Source: Priestia megaterium
GTDB taxonomy: Bacteria; Bacillota; Bacilli; Bacillales; Bacillaceae_H
Assembly (NCBI GenBank): GCA_008180335.1
Contig: VTEF01000005.1
Location: 124,001 to 188,000 of the forward strand
Reading direction: 5' to 3'
Length of the DNA stretch: 64,000 nt
The notes under the pieces were generated by a model. It was given only the letters and a program-made list of their open reading frames with translations. It did not search any database and was not told the origin of the DNA. Both the position numbers and the translations under genes were made by a program. Positions 52,130-61,180 of this stretch are shown one piece after another (the first letter of the stretch is position 1; each line of letters starts with the position of its first letter).

Positions 52130-52357
52130 ATGAATAACTTACGTTGGTTAACACCTTTATTTACTGTCGGCCGTAATAATAAATGGGCATTTGGAAAGAA
52201 ACGCAATAACAGAAGTATGCTCCTTTCGCTGTTGGGTTTAGGAGTTGGAGCTATTGCTACTTATGGGATGACAAGAGGGCGCGGCAATTTAGCTTCAGCC
52301 GCTGTGCAAACAATGAGGAGCAGAAGACAAATGAAAAACGGTTTGGCTAATCAATAA
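52130..52357 (+). CDS. DUF3918-like small basic membrane protein
   Basis: A 75-residue protein: a basic N-terminus (RNNKWAFGKKRNNR), one hydrophobic helix (SMLLSLLGLGVGAIATYGM) followed by TRGRG, and a basic tail (MRSRRQMKNG). ATG 52130 is ten bases after AGAGG; ATG 52121 is too close to it. It resembles the small protein at 47316 in having a Gly/Ala-rich helix ending in Tyr and Met. Function unknown. Confidence 0.5.
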   Translation: MNNLRWLTPLFTVGRNNKWAFGKKRNNRSMLLSLLGLGVGAIATYGMTRGRGNLASAAVQTMRSRRQMKNGLANQ

Positions 52358-52411
52358 AAGAGAGATTTCCTTTTCTGATGAATGGCTAGCAGAACTACTC
52401 ATACTCTTATA

Positions 52412-52466
52412 AAGGCCGCATTCTGTTGAAGAAGCGTATAGTTTCTCAATGGAATGCGGTCTTATC
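52412..52466 (+). terminator. Hairpin after the DUF3918-like gene
   Basis: CCGCATTC pairs with GAATGCGG over a 28-base loop and is followed by TCTTAT. The rest of 52358-52680 has no gene. Confidence 0.5.
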
Positions 52467-52680
52467 ATTCTAAATAGTTAATGGATGGACTTCACTTAAT
52501 TTCAGAAGGACTTGTCCTGTAAAACAAGCTGCCCTTATGCTTTAATTTAACATCCATTTCATCGATTCTCTCAGATTCATGCCCTTTTCCTTTTGCAATT
52601 AAAACCTCCCGCAGCCCCATTGCTTTATCTTGTTAAAGCATGCTATCCTTTTATGTACTGATAGTGAAAGGGTGAATGAA

Positions 52681-53199
52681 ATGTCAATTGAAAGTGTAAA
52701 AGCCCATTTTAAACCATGGAATCGAGAAAAAGATATCATGGAGTTTAAAACATCAAGTGCTACGGTTGAACAGGCAGCCGCTACAGTCGGAGTTATTCCT
52801 GCTAGAATCGCGAAGACACTCTCTTTTCGAGGAAAAGAAGACAAAGCGATCTTGATTGTAGCTGCAGGTGATGCCAAAATGGACAACAAGAAATTTCGCT
52901 ATACATTTGGTGTAAAAGCGCGCATGCTTACACCTGATGAAGTTCTAGAACAAACTGGACATGTAATCGGGGGCGTTTGCCCGTTTGGATTAGCAAATGA
53001 ATTAGATGTTTATCTAGATGCTTCACTGAAACGTTTCAAGACGGTTTTTCCTGCTTGTGGAAGTACAAATTCAGCTATCGAATTAACATGTGATGAGTTA
53101 TTTCAATATTCAGCTGCTAAACAATGGATAGATGCATGTAAAGGATGGGAAGAAACAGAGCTTGGAGAAAAAGTAGCTGCAAACAATACTGAACTTTGA
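52681..53199 (+). CDS. YbaK/EbsC-family aminoacyl-tRNA deacylase
   Basis: A 172-residue protein of the YbaK/ProX editing family, which removes wrongly attached amino acids (such as Cys from tRNA-Pro) in trans. Typical text is VGVIPARIAKTLSFRGKED, ILIVAAGDAKMDNKKFR and IGGVCPFGL, with the conserved Gly-Gly-x-x-Pro-Phe loop. ATG 52681 follows AAAGGGTG, while ATG 52630 has no ribosome site. The gene is single. Confidence 0.88.
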   Translation: MSIESVKAHFKPWNREKDIMEFKTSSATVEQAAATVGVIPARIAKTLSFRGKEDKAILIVAAGDAKMDNKKFRYTFGVKARMLTPDEVLEQTGHVIGGVCPFGLANELDVYLDASLKRFKTVFPACGSTNSAIELTCDELFQYSAAKQWIDACKGWEETELGEKVAANNTEL

Positions 53200-53710
53200 T
53201 CAAAATAGAGAAATTGAAATTAATAATTAGCTATCTGTTCATTAACGATAAACAACATACCCAGCTCTCTCTTCAGTTATAGTTAGTATTAAGAATTAAA
53301 ATAATGAACATTTCGCTTAACTACTTCAGTTTTTTTCTTTCTGTTCAAATCCAAGCTTACCATTCAGCTTTTCCTTTTTTTATTATAACTATAAACCTCA
53401 AATCGCAATCTGCCTTGTGAGGCCCTTTCCCTTTGTATATCGGTTCATCGCGAGAGTTCCACTCGCCAGGGAAGTAAATCTGCTTTTCGTTTCAGGTAAC
53501 ACATCTGCTGAAGTCGCTGTTAAGTCTTTCAAAACCAAACCAGTCCCTTCACTTCGTATTTAACCTTTCACAGATACTCCTATTTTGATCTTTCGTATTT
53601 AACAAGTTTAATGATTTGTTTTGTACTAGCATCTGTACTATATGTCTACCACGTATCTAAATGATAAAACATCTTTTTTAAAATTTATGGAAGAAATCCA
53701 TATTGTCTGT
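53200..53710. other. Gene-free stretch
   Basis: About 510 bases between convergent ends of ybaK and queT. No frame with a ribosome site, no RNA and no strong hairpin was seen. Confidence 0.4.
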
Positions 53711-54199
53711 TTATTCAACAAGTTCTTTAAAGTTCACTCGCTTATTAATTCCAACCATAATTGGTGCTCCAATCAGCATAACAACAAATTCACCAACGGC
53801 AGTTGTTAGCCATGTAAGCATGAAAGGGAGACCAAGTGCCAAGTGCAGTTCAAAAGCAATAATAAACATCGTAAATGTAAATACAAGTGTATTCACGACC
53901 ATCCGAGCCCAAATATTTTTAACATAACGAATGGCAAAAATCATCAGGAGCAACGAAACGACTGATTGGCCTACACCAAAGACGAGGTCGTATGCGACTA
54001 TTGGTGAAAAGAATAAATTGGCGAAAAAGACGCCCAAAACAATGCCATAAATATATTTTTTATTAAAAACAATCAAATGATTAAACATCTCTGCAACACG
54101 AAATTGAATATTAGTGAACCCAAATGGCTGAATTAGCATTGTGACAGCGATATACATCGCCGCTAAAAGCCCGTTTACGCAAAGCGTTTTTACTTTCAT
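53711..54199 (-). CDS. queT: Queuosine precursor transporter QueT
   Basis: A 162-residue membrane protein of the QueT family (energy-coupling-factor S component) that takes up queuosine precursors such as preQ1. Five or six hydrophobic segments are visible, with PFGFTNIQFRVAEMFNHL after the first helix and YDLVFGVGQSVVSLLL in the middle. The preQ1-I riboswitch over its ribosome site confirms the identification. It is a single gene. Confidence 0.94.
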   Translation of the reverse strand: MKVKTLCVNGLLAAMYIAVTMLIQPFGFTNIQFRVAEMFNHLIVFNKKYIYGIVLGVFFANLFFSPIVAYDLVFGVGQSVVSLLLMIFAIRYVKNIWARMVVNTLVFTFTMFIIAFELHLALGLPFMLTWLTTAVGEFVVMLIGAPIMVGINKRVNFKELVE

Positions 54200-54207
54200 A
54201 TTACGTT

Positions 54208-54249
54208 CTCTCCTTAGTTTTTTAGCGTGGGATGGTTACGAACCACGTT
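54208..54249 (-). promoter_or_regulatory. preQ1-I riboswitch upstream of queT
   Basis: On the minus strand the P1 stem CGTGG/CCACG encloses a pyrimidine-rich loop and is followed by CTAAAAAACTAAGGAGAG. The A-rich tail and AAGGAG are the preQ1-I pseudoknot partner and the ribosome site at once, so ligand binding would hide the ribosome site and shut off translation. Confidence 0.92.
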
Positions 54250-54419
54250 AAGTGTAAATACTTGAAAAATCATACAGTAGCTAAGATACTTCGTCAATGT
54301 ATTAGCTTATTAACCTCTAAAGGACAACTGTCGGCTATGAAATAAAATCAGCTAGAAGTCATTGCTTTCTAATAGGGTAACCTCATTTATTCGTTTTTAT
54401 CGCTCTGCTTAGCCTTTCA

Positions 54420-55670
54420 TTACAAAATCTGCTTTTTGCTTTTTTTTATCAAAATGACAAATAAACTCTCCAATACACAAAAGATTCCCGCTAAGAAGAA
54501 TGCCCATGTGTATGAGCTAAATAGCTTGTAAGTAAGCCCATCGCCATATGCAGCTACTGCTGCGCCTGCCTGATGAGAAGCAAAAATCCATCCGTAGATA
54601 ATTCCGCTTTTTTCTATTCCAAACACTTGCCGTGAAATACTGATTGTTGGCGGTACCGTGGCAATCCAATCTAATCCGTAAAAGATAGAGAAGATCACAA
54701 GTAAAGTGATAGAGCCTTCGTAAAGTGCATAGGGAAGCAACAACAATGAGGCTCCTCTTAAGCTGTAATACCAAAATAACAACCATCGATTATCAAAGCG
54801 ATCCGATAGCCACCCTGATATTGTCGTTCCGATTAAATCAAAAATCCCCATAAAGGAAAGCAAAGAGGCAGCGGTGATCACAGGAATCCCGTAACTCATA
54901 CAGTAAGAAACAAAATGTGTACCAATTAATCCGTTCGTTGAAAGCCCGCATATAAAAAAACTACCTGCTAATAACCAAAATGCTTTCACTCTCACTGCTT
55001 CCAGTAAAGCTTGAAATGCAATGACAATTGGATTTTTCTTTTGAACAACCGTAGACTCTTGACCTTCGTCTTCAAGTCCATATGGAAGAATGCCGATTTC
55101 CCTCGGGGTATTTTTCATAAATAATAGAATCATAACTAACATGATGAGGGTAAGAATTAGAATTAAAGCAATTGCCCAGCGCCATGAATAATTCTCAATT
55201 ATAACGGCCAGCACTGGAAGTAAGATTAACTGACCGGTCGCTGTACTTGCTGTTAAGATTCCAACTGCAAGCCCTCTTCTCTTCTCAAACCAACGATTTG
55301 CCACATATGGACTTAACACCGTTAAAAACAGACCTGATCCTAACCCTATAATAACGCCCCAAATGAAAATAAGTTGCCACGCTTGTTCCATAGCAAAAGT
55401 GAGTAAAATTCCTCCCAGCAAAGTAGTCATGGCAAGCACCATCATTTTCTTTAATCCAAGTACTTCAATCAACGCAGCCATAAATGGACCTGATACCCCA
55501 TATAGAAATAAGCTCAAGGCAAAGGCGAATGAAATAACAGAACGATCCCATCCAAATTCATTTTCAAAAGGGACAATAAATACACCTGATGATGACCGAA
55601 TGATTCCAGCTACAATAATAGAGAAAAAGGCAATCAGTAAAATAATCCAGCTATAATGAATTCGTTTCAA
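54420..55670 (-). CDS. MFS transporter (OFA / YbfB-like)
   Basis: A twelve-helix major-facilitator protein, about 416 residues. The first helix and loop (RSSSGVFIVPFENEFGWDRS) and the ANRWFEKRRGLAVGILTAST motif are those of the oxalate/formate antiporter-monocarboxylate group (YbfB in Bacillus subtilis). A TTG at 55670 behind GGGGGAG is the probable start; GTG 55700 has no ribosome site. It lies next to the scar where the tRNA-Val terminator was separated from its gene. Substrate unknown. Confidence 0.85.
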   Translation of the reverse strand: MKRIHYSWIILLIAFFSIIVAGIIRSSSGVFIVPFENEFGWDRSVISFAFALSLFLYGVSGPFMAALIEVLGLKKMMVLAMTTLLGGILLTFAMEQAWQLIFIWGVIIGLGSGLFLTVLSPYVANRWFEKRRGLAVGILTASTATGQLILLPVLAVIIENYSWRWAIALILILTLIMLVMILLFMKNTPREIGILPYGLEDEGQESTVVQKKNPIVIAFQALLEAVRVKAFWLLAGSFFICGLSTNGLIGTHFVSYCMSYGIPVITAASLLSFMGIFDLIGTTISGWLSDRFDNRWLLFWYYSLRGASLLLLPYALYEGSITLLVIFSIFYGLDWIATVPPTISISRQVFGIEKSGIIYGWIFASHQAGAAVAAYGDGLTYKLFSSYTWAFFLAGIFCVLESLFVILIKKSKKQIL

Positions 55671-55726
55671 ATTCTCCCCCTCAATTCCATTAGTTTTCAC
55701 TTTTACATACTAACTATATTGCAGAA

Positions 55727-55764
55727 GAAAAAAGGCCACTCCCCACAATTGTGAAAAGTGACCT
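55727..55764 (-). terminator. Displaced terminator of tRNA-Val
   Basis: AGGTCACT and AGTGGCCT (minus strand) pair with one wobble and run into six T residues, directly after the partial tRNA-Val copy. The real tRNA is now 6.4 kb away, so this looks like its original terminator. Confidence 0.7.
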
Positions 55765-55812
55765 TTGGTATGAGCGATGAGGGATTCGAACCCCCGACCC
55801 CATCCCTGTCAA
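55764..55812. repeat. 49-bp direct repeat, distal island end (att site)
   Basis: Identical to 62196-62244. It holds the tRNA-Val 3' half from the anticodon loop through the T-arm and acceptor strand plus seven bases beyond. Sequence on the far side of the anticodon differs (TTTTG instead of GGATG), so it is not a working tRNA. Confidence 0.92.
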
Positions 55813-56152
55813 TTTTGTATAGTTAAAACAAAGTAGTCCATCTGAGTCAATTAAGTATAGAAAAGCCTGATATAATAAGGGTTTTTCCAATTTTAAAATA
55901 GGCTCAGTCAAATAAGATAAGCTCAAAAATTTAACTCTGCTAGCAAATCTGTGAGCAAGATGTGAACAAAGTGATGGTTACGGAAGAGTTGCTGAAAACT
56001 GCTGTTAGATTAATTATTAAATAAAGTATTTTTCAGCTCACCTCAAGCAAGTGATCCAATAAAATCTTGAGGTGAGTTTCTTGATACAAGAAGGTCAATT
56101 AATTCATTTACGTAACTTTATTTTTATGTGGGAAGTATAATATTTGGATAGG
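55813..56152. other. Island left end without genes
   Basis: About 340 bases. The only clear structure is an 11-bp perfect inverted repeat, CTCACCTCAAG at 56037-56047 with its complement at 56066-56076. It may be a terminator of a lost island gene. Confidence 0.5.
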
Positions 56153-56221
56153 CTACACTGAGTTGGACAGAAAAGATAAGGTCAAGTAGAATACAGGAAA
56201 TACTACAGGGGAGAATCTACT

Positions 56222-56500
56222 ATGACGAAAAAAGCTCGACGAACATTTACGGCTGAATTTAAGGAACAAATTGTGCAGCTCTATCTTAATGGAAAACCAA
56301 GAAAGGATATCATCCGGGAGTATGATTTGACACCCTTGTCATTGGACAAGTGGGTGAATCAAAGCCAGAAATCTGGATCATTTAAAGAAAAAGAGAACCT
56401 ATCCCCTGAGCAACAGGAATTGAATCGACTTCGCAAAGAAATTAAGCAGCTTCAAATGGAGAACGATATTTTAAAGCAAGCCGCGCTGATACTAGGATGA
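56222..56500 (+). CDS. IS3-family transposase OrfA
   Basis: A 92-residue helix-turn-helix protein: FTAEFKEQIVQLYLNGKPRK, then LSLDKWVNQSQ, and a leucine-zipper end (ELNRLRKEIKQLQMENDILKQ in part). It is the DNA-binding half of the transposase; OrfAB fusion by -1 frameshifting is usual in IS3. Its TGA overlaps the OrfB ATG (ATGA). It is intact. Confidence 0.88.
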   Translation: MTKKARRTFTAEFKEQIVQLYLNGKPRKDIIREYDLTPLSLDKWVNQSQKSGSFKEKENLSPEQQELNRLRKEIKQLQMENDILKQAALILG

Positions 56501-57342
56501 AAGTAAATGTGATCAAGAACAATCAACATAAATACTCGATATCAGCCATGTGCAAAGTCCTACAACTGCCTAGAAGCACCTACTATTATGAATCTAGGGA
56601 AAGAGCAGCAGTGGATGACGTGACCTCAGATGTCATTGATATTTTCCAAGCGAGTCGTCAAAATGATGGAACACACAAAATCAAAGTTGAATGAAAAAAG
56701 CATGGGCGCATCGTTTCTAGACGGAGAATTGGACGTATTATGCAAGAACAGGGCCTTGTTTCTACTTACACCATAGCTCAATTTAAACCGCATGCGAAAT
56801 CCTGTAACGAATCCGAACAGAAGAATGAACTAAACCGCGAGTTCGACCAAGAAGAAGAGATGACAGGGATCATCAGCGATTTGACGTACGTAAGAGTCAA
56901 ACAAACATGGCATTACGTATGTGTATTTATCGATCTCTTTAATCGGGAAATCGTGGGTTACAGCGCAAGTCCGAACAAAGATGCGTTACTCGTCTATCGT
57001 ACCTTCGCTTCCATCAAGGGTGATCTCCGTAAAATTCAGCTTTTCCATACGGATCGTGGGAATGAGTTTAAAAATAAGCTAATGGACGATGCGTTAGAGA
57101 CGTTTAATATTCAACGATCATTAAGCATGAAGGGCTACCCCTATGACAACGCTGTAGCTGAAGCAACGTTTAAAATCATCAAAACAGCGTTTGTGAAAGG
57201 TCAACATTTTGAGAGTTTAGAAGAATGAACAAGGGAACTACATGACGATGTCCACTGGTTTCATCACATCCGAATTCATGGGACACTTGGTTATGTAAGT
57301 CCAATTAATTATAAACTTGAACACCTTAAAAAATCTGTCTAA
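56497..57342 (+). pseudogene. IS3-family transposase OrfB with two stop codons
   Basis: A 282-codon frame broken by TGA at 56692 and at 57226. Text between them is normal: RRRIGRIMQEQGLVSTYTIA, DLTYVRVKQTWHYVCVFIDL (first Asp of the DDE triad), LFHTDRGNEFKNKLMDD (second Asp) and GYPYDNAVAEATFKIIK (Glu). The last part after the second stop is HWFHHIRIHGTLGYVSP. Closest to IS150-like IS3 members. Not functional as one protein. Confidence 0.88.
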
Positions 57343-57350
57343 TTTAGTGT

Positions 57351-57540
57351 TGACATACCACCCGTTTTTGGTTATCGTACCGTAATGTTTATAAGCAGAA
57401 TGTAAGTAATAATTATACCAAACCATTTTTGATTTATTATATCCATAGTCCCATGATTCCATAGCTTTTGCTGTTATTGGCACTATGGACCCCGCTGCTA
57501 AAAACCCTAATAATACAAATGTAACTGCTTTCTTTTTTAT
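57351..57540 (-). pseudogene. Lactococcin-972-like bacteriocin precursor cut by the IS
   Basis: The frame has a signal peptide (KKKAVTFVLLGFLAAGSIV, ending PITAKA) and a mature start ESWDYGYNKSK, then NYYLHSAYKHYGTITKNGW, which fits the Trp-x-Tyr-Gly, Tyr-x-His, His-x-x-Thr pattern of the lactococcin 972 family. It runs into the right end of the IS3 element after WYVNT, so the last third is lost. No ATG/GTG/TTG is present at the front; AAGGAG at 57553-57558 is followed by ATA where a start would be. The immunity/transport genes that normally follow are missing. Confidence 0.65.
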
Positions 57541-57875
57541 TTTTTCCCTCTTCTCCTTAGTTATTTTTAGAGATATTTTACTTATTATACAAATAAATTA
57601 CAAAAACTACTAAAATTATACTTTTTTTAAAAAAGGTCAATAAATGTAAAAATATTACAATTAGTAGTCGATCAAACGGAATATTCTTTATATTTTATAA
57701 CTGCTATTTGTTCTGATATAAAAATAGATTGCTTTGTATTTCTTTGAATACGCTACATTTATAATTAGCATAACCTTTTAAAGATTCTAGAAAGAAATAA
57801 AAAACACAATCCCTGGTACAACTTTATTACAAATGACTTTTTATGAATTAGGTCTTGATAATGAAATAATCAACA
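57541..57875. other. Gene-free AT-rich stretch in the island
   Basis: About 330 bases upstream of the bacteriocin remnant, with no other gene. It would have held that gene's promoter. Confidence 0.4.
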
Positions 57876-57899
57876 CCAGGGGTATTTAATCCCCTGGCT
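57874..57899. terminator. Hairpin near the orphan frame
   Basis: CCAGGGG (57876-57882) pairs with CCCCTGG (57891-57897). It lies downstream of the minus-strand frame ending at 57989, but the T-run is poor. Confidence 0.45.
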
Positions 57900-57988
57900 A
57901 TCTATCATAGATAAAGTATTTTGTTTCAACTTTTTTTCGAATCTACACGACTTTATTATAGCTGAACACATACGTTCTAATAAAATAA

Positions 57989-58201
57989 TTACCCTTTTTC
58001 TTTCTCTTGTTGAAAACGCTGATCCATAGCATCATCCAAGACATCCTCGATATTATTTTTAATATAACGGTAAACACCTTCCGGTAAATCTTCTTGCATA
58101 TGTCGTAGTGCATCACCAATCCCGCGTAATAAAAAATCGATTCCACCATCAGCTATAAAAACCCCCTCACCATGACGGTGTTGGGTTATAAAAAAGTTTG
58201 A
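57989..58201 (-). pseudogene. Orphan C-terminal frame
   Basis: A 71-codon open frame without a start codon: GVFIADGGIDFLLRGIGDAL, RHMQEDLPEGVYRYIKNNIE, then an acidic and Gln-rich end. The composition is that of a real protein end. I do not recognise it. The frame begins at a TGA at 58202, beside one of three TTGATCA repeats. Confidence 0.35.
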
Positions 58202-58325
58202 TCAAAAACACGTCTTATTATGTTGATTTTCCAAATATAAAAGATCCTGCTTTTGAAAAAAAGATTGATCAAAACAGGCTCTTTAAATATTTTACGAGGA
58301 CGATTTTTATAAAAAAATTTGATCA
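58197..58325. repeat. Three TTGATCA-type repeats
   Basis: TTTGATCAAA at 58197, TTGATCAA at 58265 and TTTGATCA at 58318, about 68 and 53 bases apart, each next to an A-run. They may be regulator sites for a lost gene or chance in AT-rich DNA. Confidence 0.35.
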
Positions 58326-58434
58326 TTTTCTACCTGTGTTGCTCAACAATCGCGCCCTTTAACGGAATAACTCAAATCTGACCTTAATCAACGCCAGTTA
58401 GTACAACATGAATAACGACTAATTTTCACATTAA

Positions 58435-58656
58435 TTATTCAAACGTGAGGAAAGACCCCGTCCAATAAGGTTTGCAGACACAGGCTTTTTACCTGCTTCC
58501 CTTGCCCAAATTGTCCTATATGGTGAATTTCATGGGCAATCGTCAAGTGCTCTCAACTATTCTAACAACTCTACTGGACGAAGGATACGGTGTAATTCGG
58601 CCTTTCAAAGCTGGTTGCTCGACCCTGATCATAATGACAATTTTATTGTCTATTAG
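58435..58656 (+). pseudogene. Orphan open frame
   Basis: A 73-codon open frame without a start: RPIRFADTGFLPASLAQIVL, YGEFHGQSSSALNYSNNSTG and SWLLDPDHNDNFIVY at the end. The composition suggests a coding remnant, but I cannot assign it to a family. It overlaps nothing else recognisable. Confidence 0.3.
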
Positions 58657-58679
58657 GGGTAGAAGCAGCAACCGAGACG

Positions 58680-58828
58680 CTAGTGCATAACATAGAGCAA
58701 ATACAGTGAATGCCCCCAAAACTTAAGATAATTAAATGATGTACTAACTTCAGGAAGAAAACCTGCTGCTACATATGCAGCAAATCCACGGGAGAACATA
58801 CCTATTGTAAGAATTAGAACTTTTTCAT
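58680..58828 (-). pseudogene. N-terminal MFS transporter fragment
   Basis: ATG 58828 with GGGGAG upstream is followed by a five-A run. One more A would give KKVLILTIGMFSRGFAAYVA and AGFLPEVSTSFN, the first helix and loop of an MFS exporter, before the frame ends in LYVMH. It lies 24 bases after the intact MFS gene. So a second transporter was once in tandem; it is frameshifted and cut after about 50 residues. Confidence 0.6.
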
Positions 58829-58852
58829 GTAACTTCTCCCCGTTTTTAAAAG

Positions 58853-60034
58853 TTAACTATTGATACAAATTTGTTCTTTCTCTTTATGTTGTTTTTTATC
58901 TATTGCAAACGAATAATAAGCTAATGCCAATGCTATTACAACCATCACTCCACCAATCCAGCTTAGATTTAAAGTTGATGTGTATTCTATTACCATTCCT
59001 CCTATACCAGCTGCTATGGACATACCAATATTCATCACAGTTATATTGAAGCTCAACAAAATTTCTGAGGTCTGTGGTTTCAATGAAATCAAATATACTT
59101 GCATTGCAGGTGTTGTTGACCAAGTAGCTAATGCCCAAATTATAATGATCAGCAAAATAGCTATTGTTGAGTTTAAAAATGGCTTCATTAAAAATAAAGA
59201 TATGGCGTTAACGATTAAACTGCAGGTAATGACTTTAACCGATCCCCAATTGTCTGCCATTAATCCACCAACTTGGGTTCCTATAAAAGCAAAAATACCT
59301 AATGCAAATAATGACATACTGATCAACTCAATTGTAAAATTTGCCCCCTGACTCAAGATTGGCGAAATATAAGCAAAGACCAAGGTGTATCCCAATATCC
59401 AAAATACAGTTGTTAAAAGTCCTGTTATAACCTTCTTGTCCTTAATTACTAATAATTGTTTTTTCAATGGAATTGAGTTTTCTGCTTCTAATTTGGGAAC
59501 TAATCTGTTTAACAAGAGCAAATTTATAAGCGTTAATCCTGCAATAATGAGATAAATATAATGCCAGTCTATATACGCAGCAGTTAGAGTCCCAATAGGC
59601 ACCCCAAATGCTAGGGATATGGTAAAACCTGTAGTAACTGTGGCCATCGCTTTACCTTTTTTGTCAGGAGATGCTAGGTGAGCAGCATAGTTTGTTGCAA
59701 CAACAGTGAACAATCCGCCACTCATCGCCAATATAATCCTTGATAGCATCGCCAGAATAAAGTTAGAACTTAAAAAAGCAATTAGGTTTCCAATGAAAAA
59801 GATAAACAAAGAAATTGAAAGAACCTTTTTTCTATTCCATTTAGCTGTTAATAACACTAAGAAGAACGCTCCTAATGCATAGAAAATGGAATATATTGAA
59901 ATTAATTGTCCTGCTGCTGATATTGAAACATCTAAATCTTCAGCAATAATTTCCAGAATACCAGAAACAACAAATTCTGCGGTTCCAGTTAAGAATGCAC
60001 CTAACGCTAAAAGATATATCATTAATTTATTCAT
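58853..60034 (-). CDS. MFS efflux transporter
   Basis: A 393-residue, twelve-helix major-facilitator protein of the DHA1 (YdhP/AraJ-like) group: ALGAFLTGTAEFVVSGILEI in the first helix, LTAKWNRKKVLSISLFIF and ISLAFGVPIGTLTAAYIDWH. ATG 60034 is seven bases after GGGAGA; ATG 60049 overlaps that site. It is divergent from a LysR regulator 100 bases away, a common regulator-exporter pair. It lies within the island, and its base composition is AT-rich like the rest of the island. Confidence 0.88.
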   Translation of the reverse strand: MNKLMIYLLALGAFLTGTAEFVVSGILEIIAEDLDVSISAAGQLISIYSIFYALGAFFLVLLTAKWNRKKVLSISLFIFFIGNLIAFLSSNFILAMLSRIILAMSGGLFTVVATNYAAHLASPDKKGKAMATVTTGFTISLAFGVPIGTLTAAYIDWHYIYLIIAGLTLINLLLLNRLVPKLEAENSIPLKKQLLVIKDKKVITGLLTTVFWILGYTLVFAYISPILSQGANFTIELISMSLFALGIFAFIGTQVGGLMADNWGSVKVITCSLIVNAISLFLMKPFLNSTIAILLIIIIWALATWSTTPAMQVYLISLKPQTSEILLSFNITVMNIGMSIAAGIGGMVIEYTSTLNLSWIGGVMVVIALALAYYSFAIDKKQHKEKEQICINS

Positions 60035-60134
60035 AAATTCATCTCCCACTACTTTCTTTTTCTTTCCCTAGTTTAAAACACATGTTATCATGAGTAAAAT
60101 TGATATTTTTAATATAGGAGATGAGTAAAAATTC

Positions 60135-61010
60135 ATGACTATTGCGCGATTCGAAGTTTTTTCTAAAGTTGTCGAGCTTGGAAGTTTCACGAAAGCAGCC
60201 GAAGACCTGCATATGACACAGTCGGCTGTCAGCCATGCCATCGCTAGTCTTGAAAGTGAATGGGGAGTTAATCTTTTAATCAGAGCAAAAGGAAAAGATT
60301 TAGCTCTTACTGAAGTTGGAACTAAAATTTTAATTCAGGTCCGTGAAATTTTAAACAGAATGGAACATATCAATCAGGAAATAGCCTTACAAGCGAATTT
60401 AGAAATAGGAACGATTCGCATTGGAAGTTTTACAAGTGCATCAGCATGCCTTTTACCGAAAATTATTTCAAAGTTTCATAGGAAGTATCCCAAGATTGAA
60501 TTGAAATTATTTGAAGGTTCCTATGAAGAAATTATTGAATGGCTTAAAATGGGGGTAATTGATATTGGATTTATAATTGAACATAATTTAGATTGTGAAT
60601 TTGATACCGTTCCACTTATCGAAGACACGATTGCTGTAGCATTCCCGGAAAACAGAAAATTCTTAGGGAAAGACTTTATTCAAATTGAGGATTTGAAAAA
60701 CGAACCGTTGATTATGCCAAAAGGAATGTATCAATTATATATAGAAGAAATATTTCAGAAAGCGAAGGTACAGCCTAATGTACGCTTTGAAGTGCAGGAT
60801 TGTAATACGATTGCAAACATGGTTAATGAAGGTCTTGGAGTTACGGTTGGTTCAGAGCTTTTTCTTAAAACTCAGCCAAATATTCACACAAAAAGGCTAC
60901 AATTAGCAAGTTTAAGGAAAGTAGCATTAGCTTGTATGTCAAAACAGGACACAACCCCGGCAGTTCAATCCTTTTTAAAAGTAGCAACCGAGGTTTATAG
61001 TCAAACATAA
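60135..61010 (+). CDS. LysR-family transcriptional regulator
   Basis: A 291-residue regulator. The N-terminal winged helix (residues 1-60, with GSFTKAAEDLHMTQSAVSHA) precedes the periplasmic-binding-like effector domain (IGSFTSASACLLPKIISKFH, PLIEDTIAVAFPENRKF). ATG 60135 has TAGGAG upstream. It probably controls the divergent MFS gene. The intergenic stretch holds AT-rich T-N11-A candidates but no single clear site. Confidence 0.92.
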   Translation: MTIARFEVFSKVVELGSFTKAAEDLHMTQSAVSHAIASLESEWGVNLLIRAKGKDLALTEVGTKILIQVREILNRMEHINQEIALQANLEIGTIRIGSFTSASACLLPKIISKFHRKYPKIELKLFEGSYEEIIEWLKMGVIDIGFIIEHNLDCEFDTVPLIEDTIAVAFPENRKFLGKDFIQIEDLKNEPLIMPKGMYQLYIEEIFQKAKVQPNVRFEVQDCNTIANMVNEGLGVTVGSELFLKTQPNIHTKRLQLASLRKVALACMSKQDTTPAVQSFLKVATEVYSQT

Positions 61011-61180
61011 TTTTGCTCCTTCCTTTTAAGCCAAAAAAACACATTCTAAAATTGTATTTTTGAAATTTTTCCAATTTATTTTTAATTTCTGCAATCTTAC
61101 CCAATCTTATTATAATTTCAGCCCATTATTTCTGGTTGATCATTCTGCTTATTCCATATAATGGCCCCATTCATAAAGAA

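Larger units (their letters stand above)
56153..57350 (+). mobile_element. IS3-family insertion sequence (decayed)
   Basis: About 1.2 kb with two overlapping transposase frames. The ends CACTGAGTTGGACAGA (56156) and, inverted, CACTAAATTAGACAGA (57334-57349) agree in 13 of 16 bases. No short target duplication is clear. The right end cuts a bacteriocin-like gene. Both transposase parts are recognisable, but the second carries two stop codons, so the element cannot move by itself. Confidence 0.85.

Noticed and set aside
55764-55836. A second tRNA-Val
   Set aside because: Only the 3' half is present; sequence beyond the anticodon loop cannot form the anticodon, D or acceptor stems.
58197-58325. 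CRISPR-like array
   Set aside because: The repeated unit is only 8-10 bases, occurs three times at unequal distances and has no nearby cas gene.
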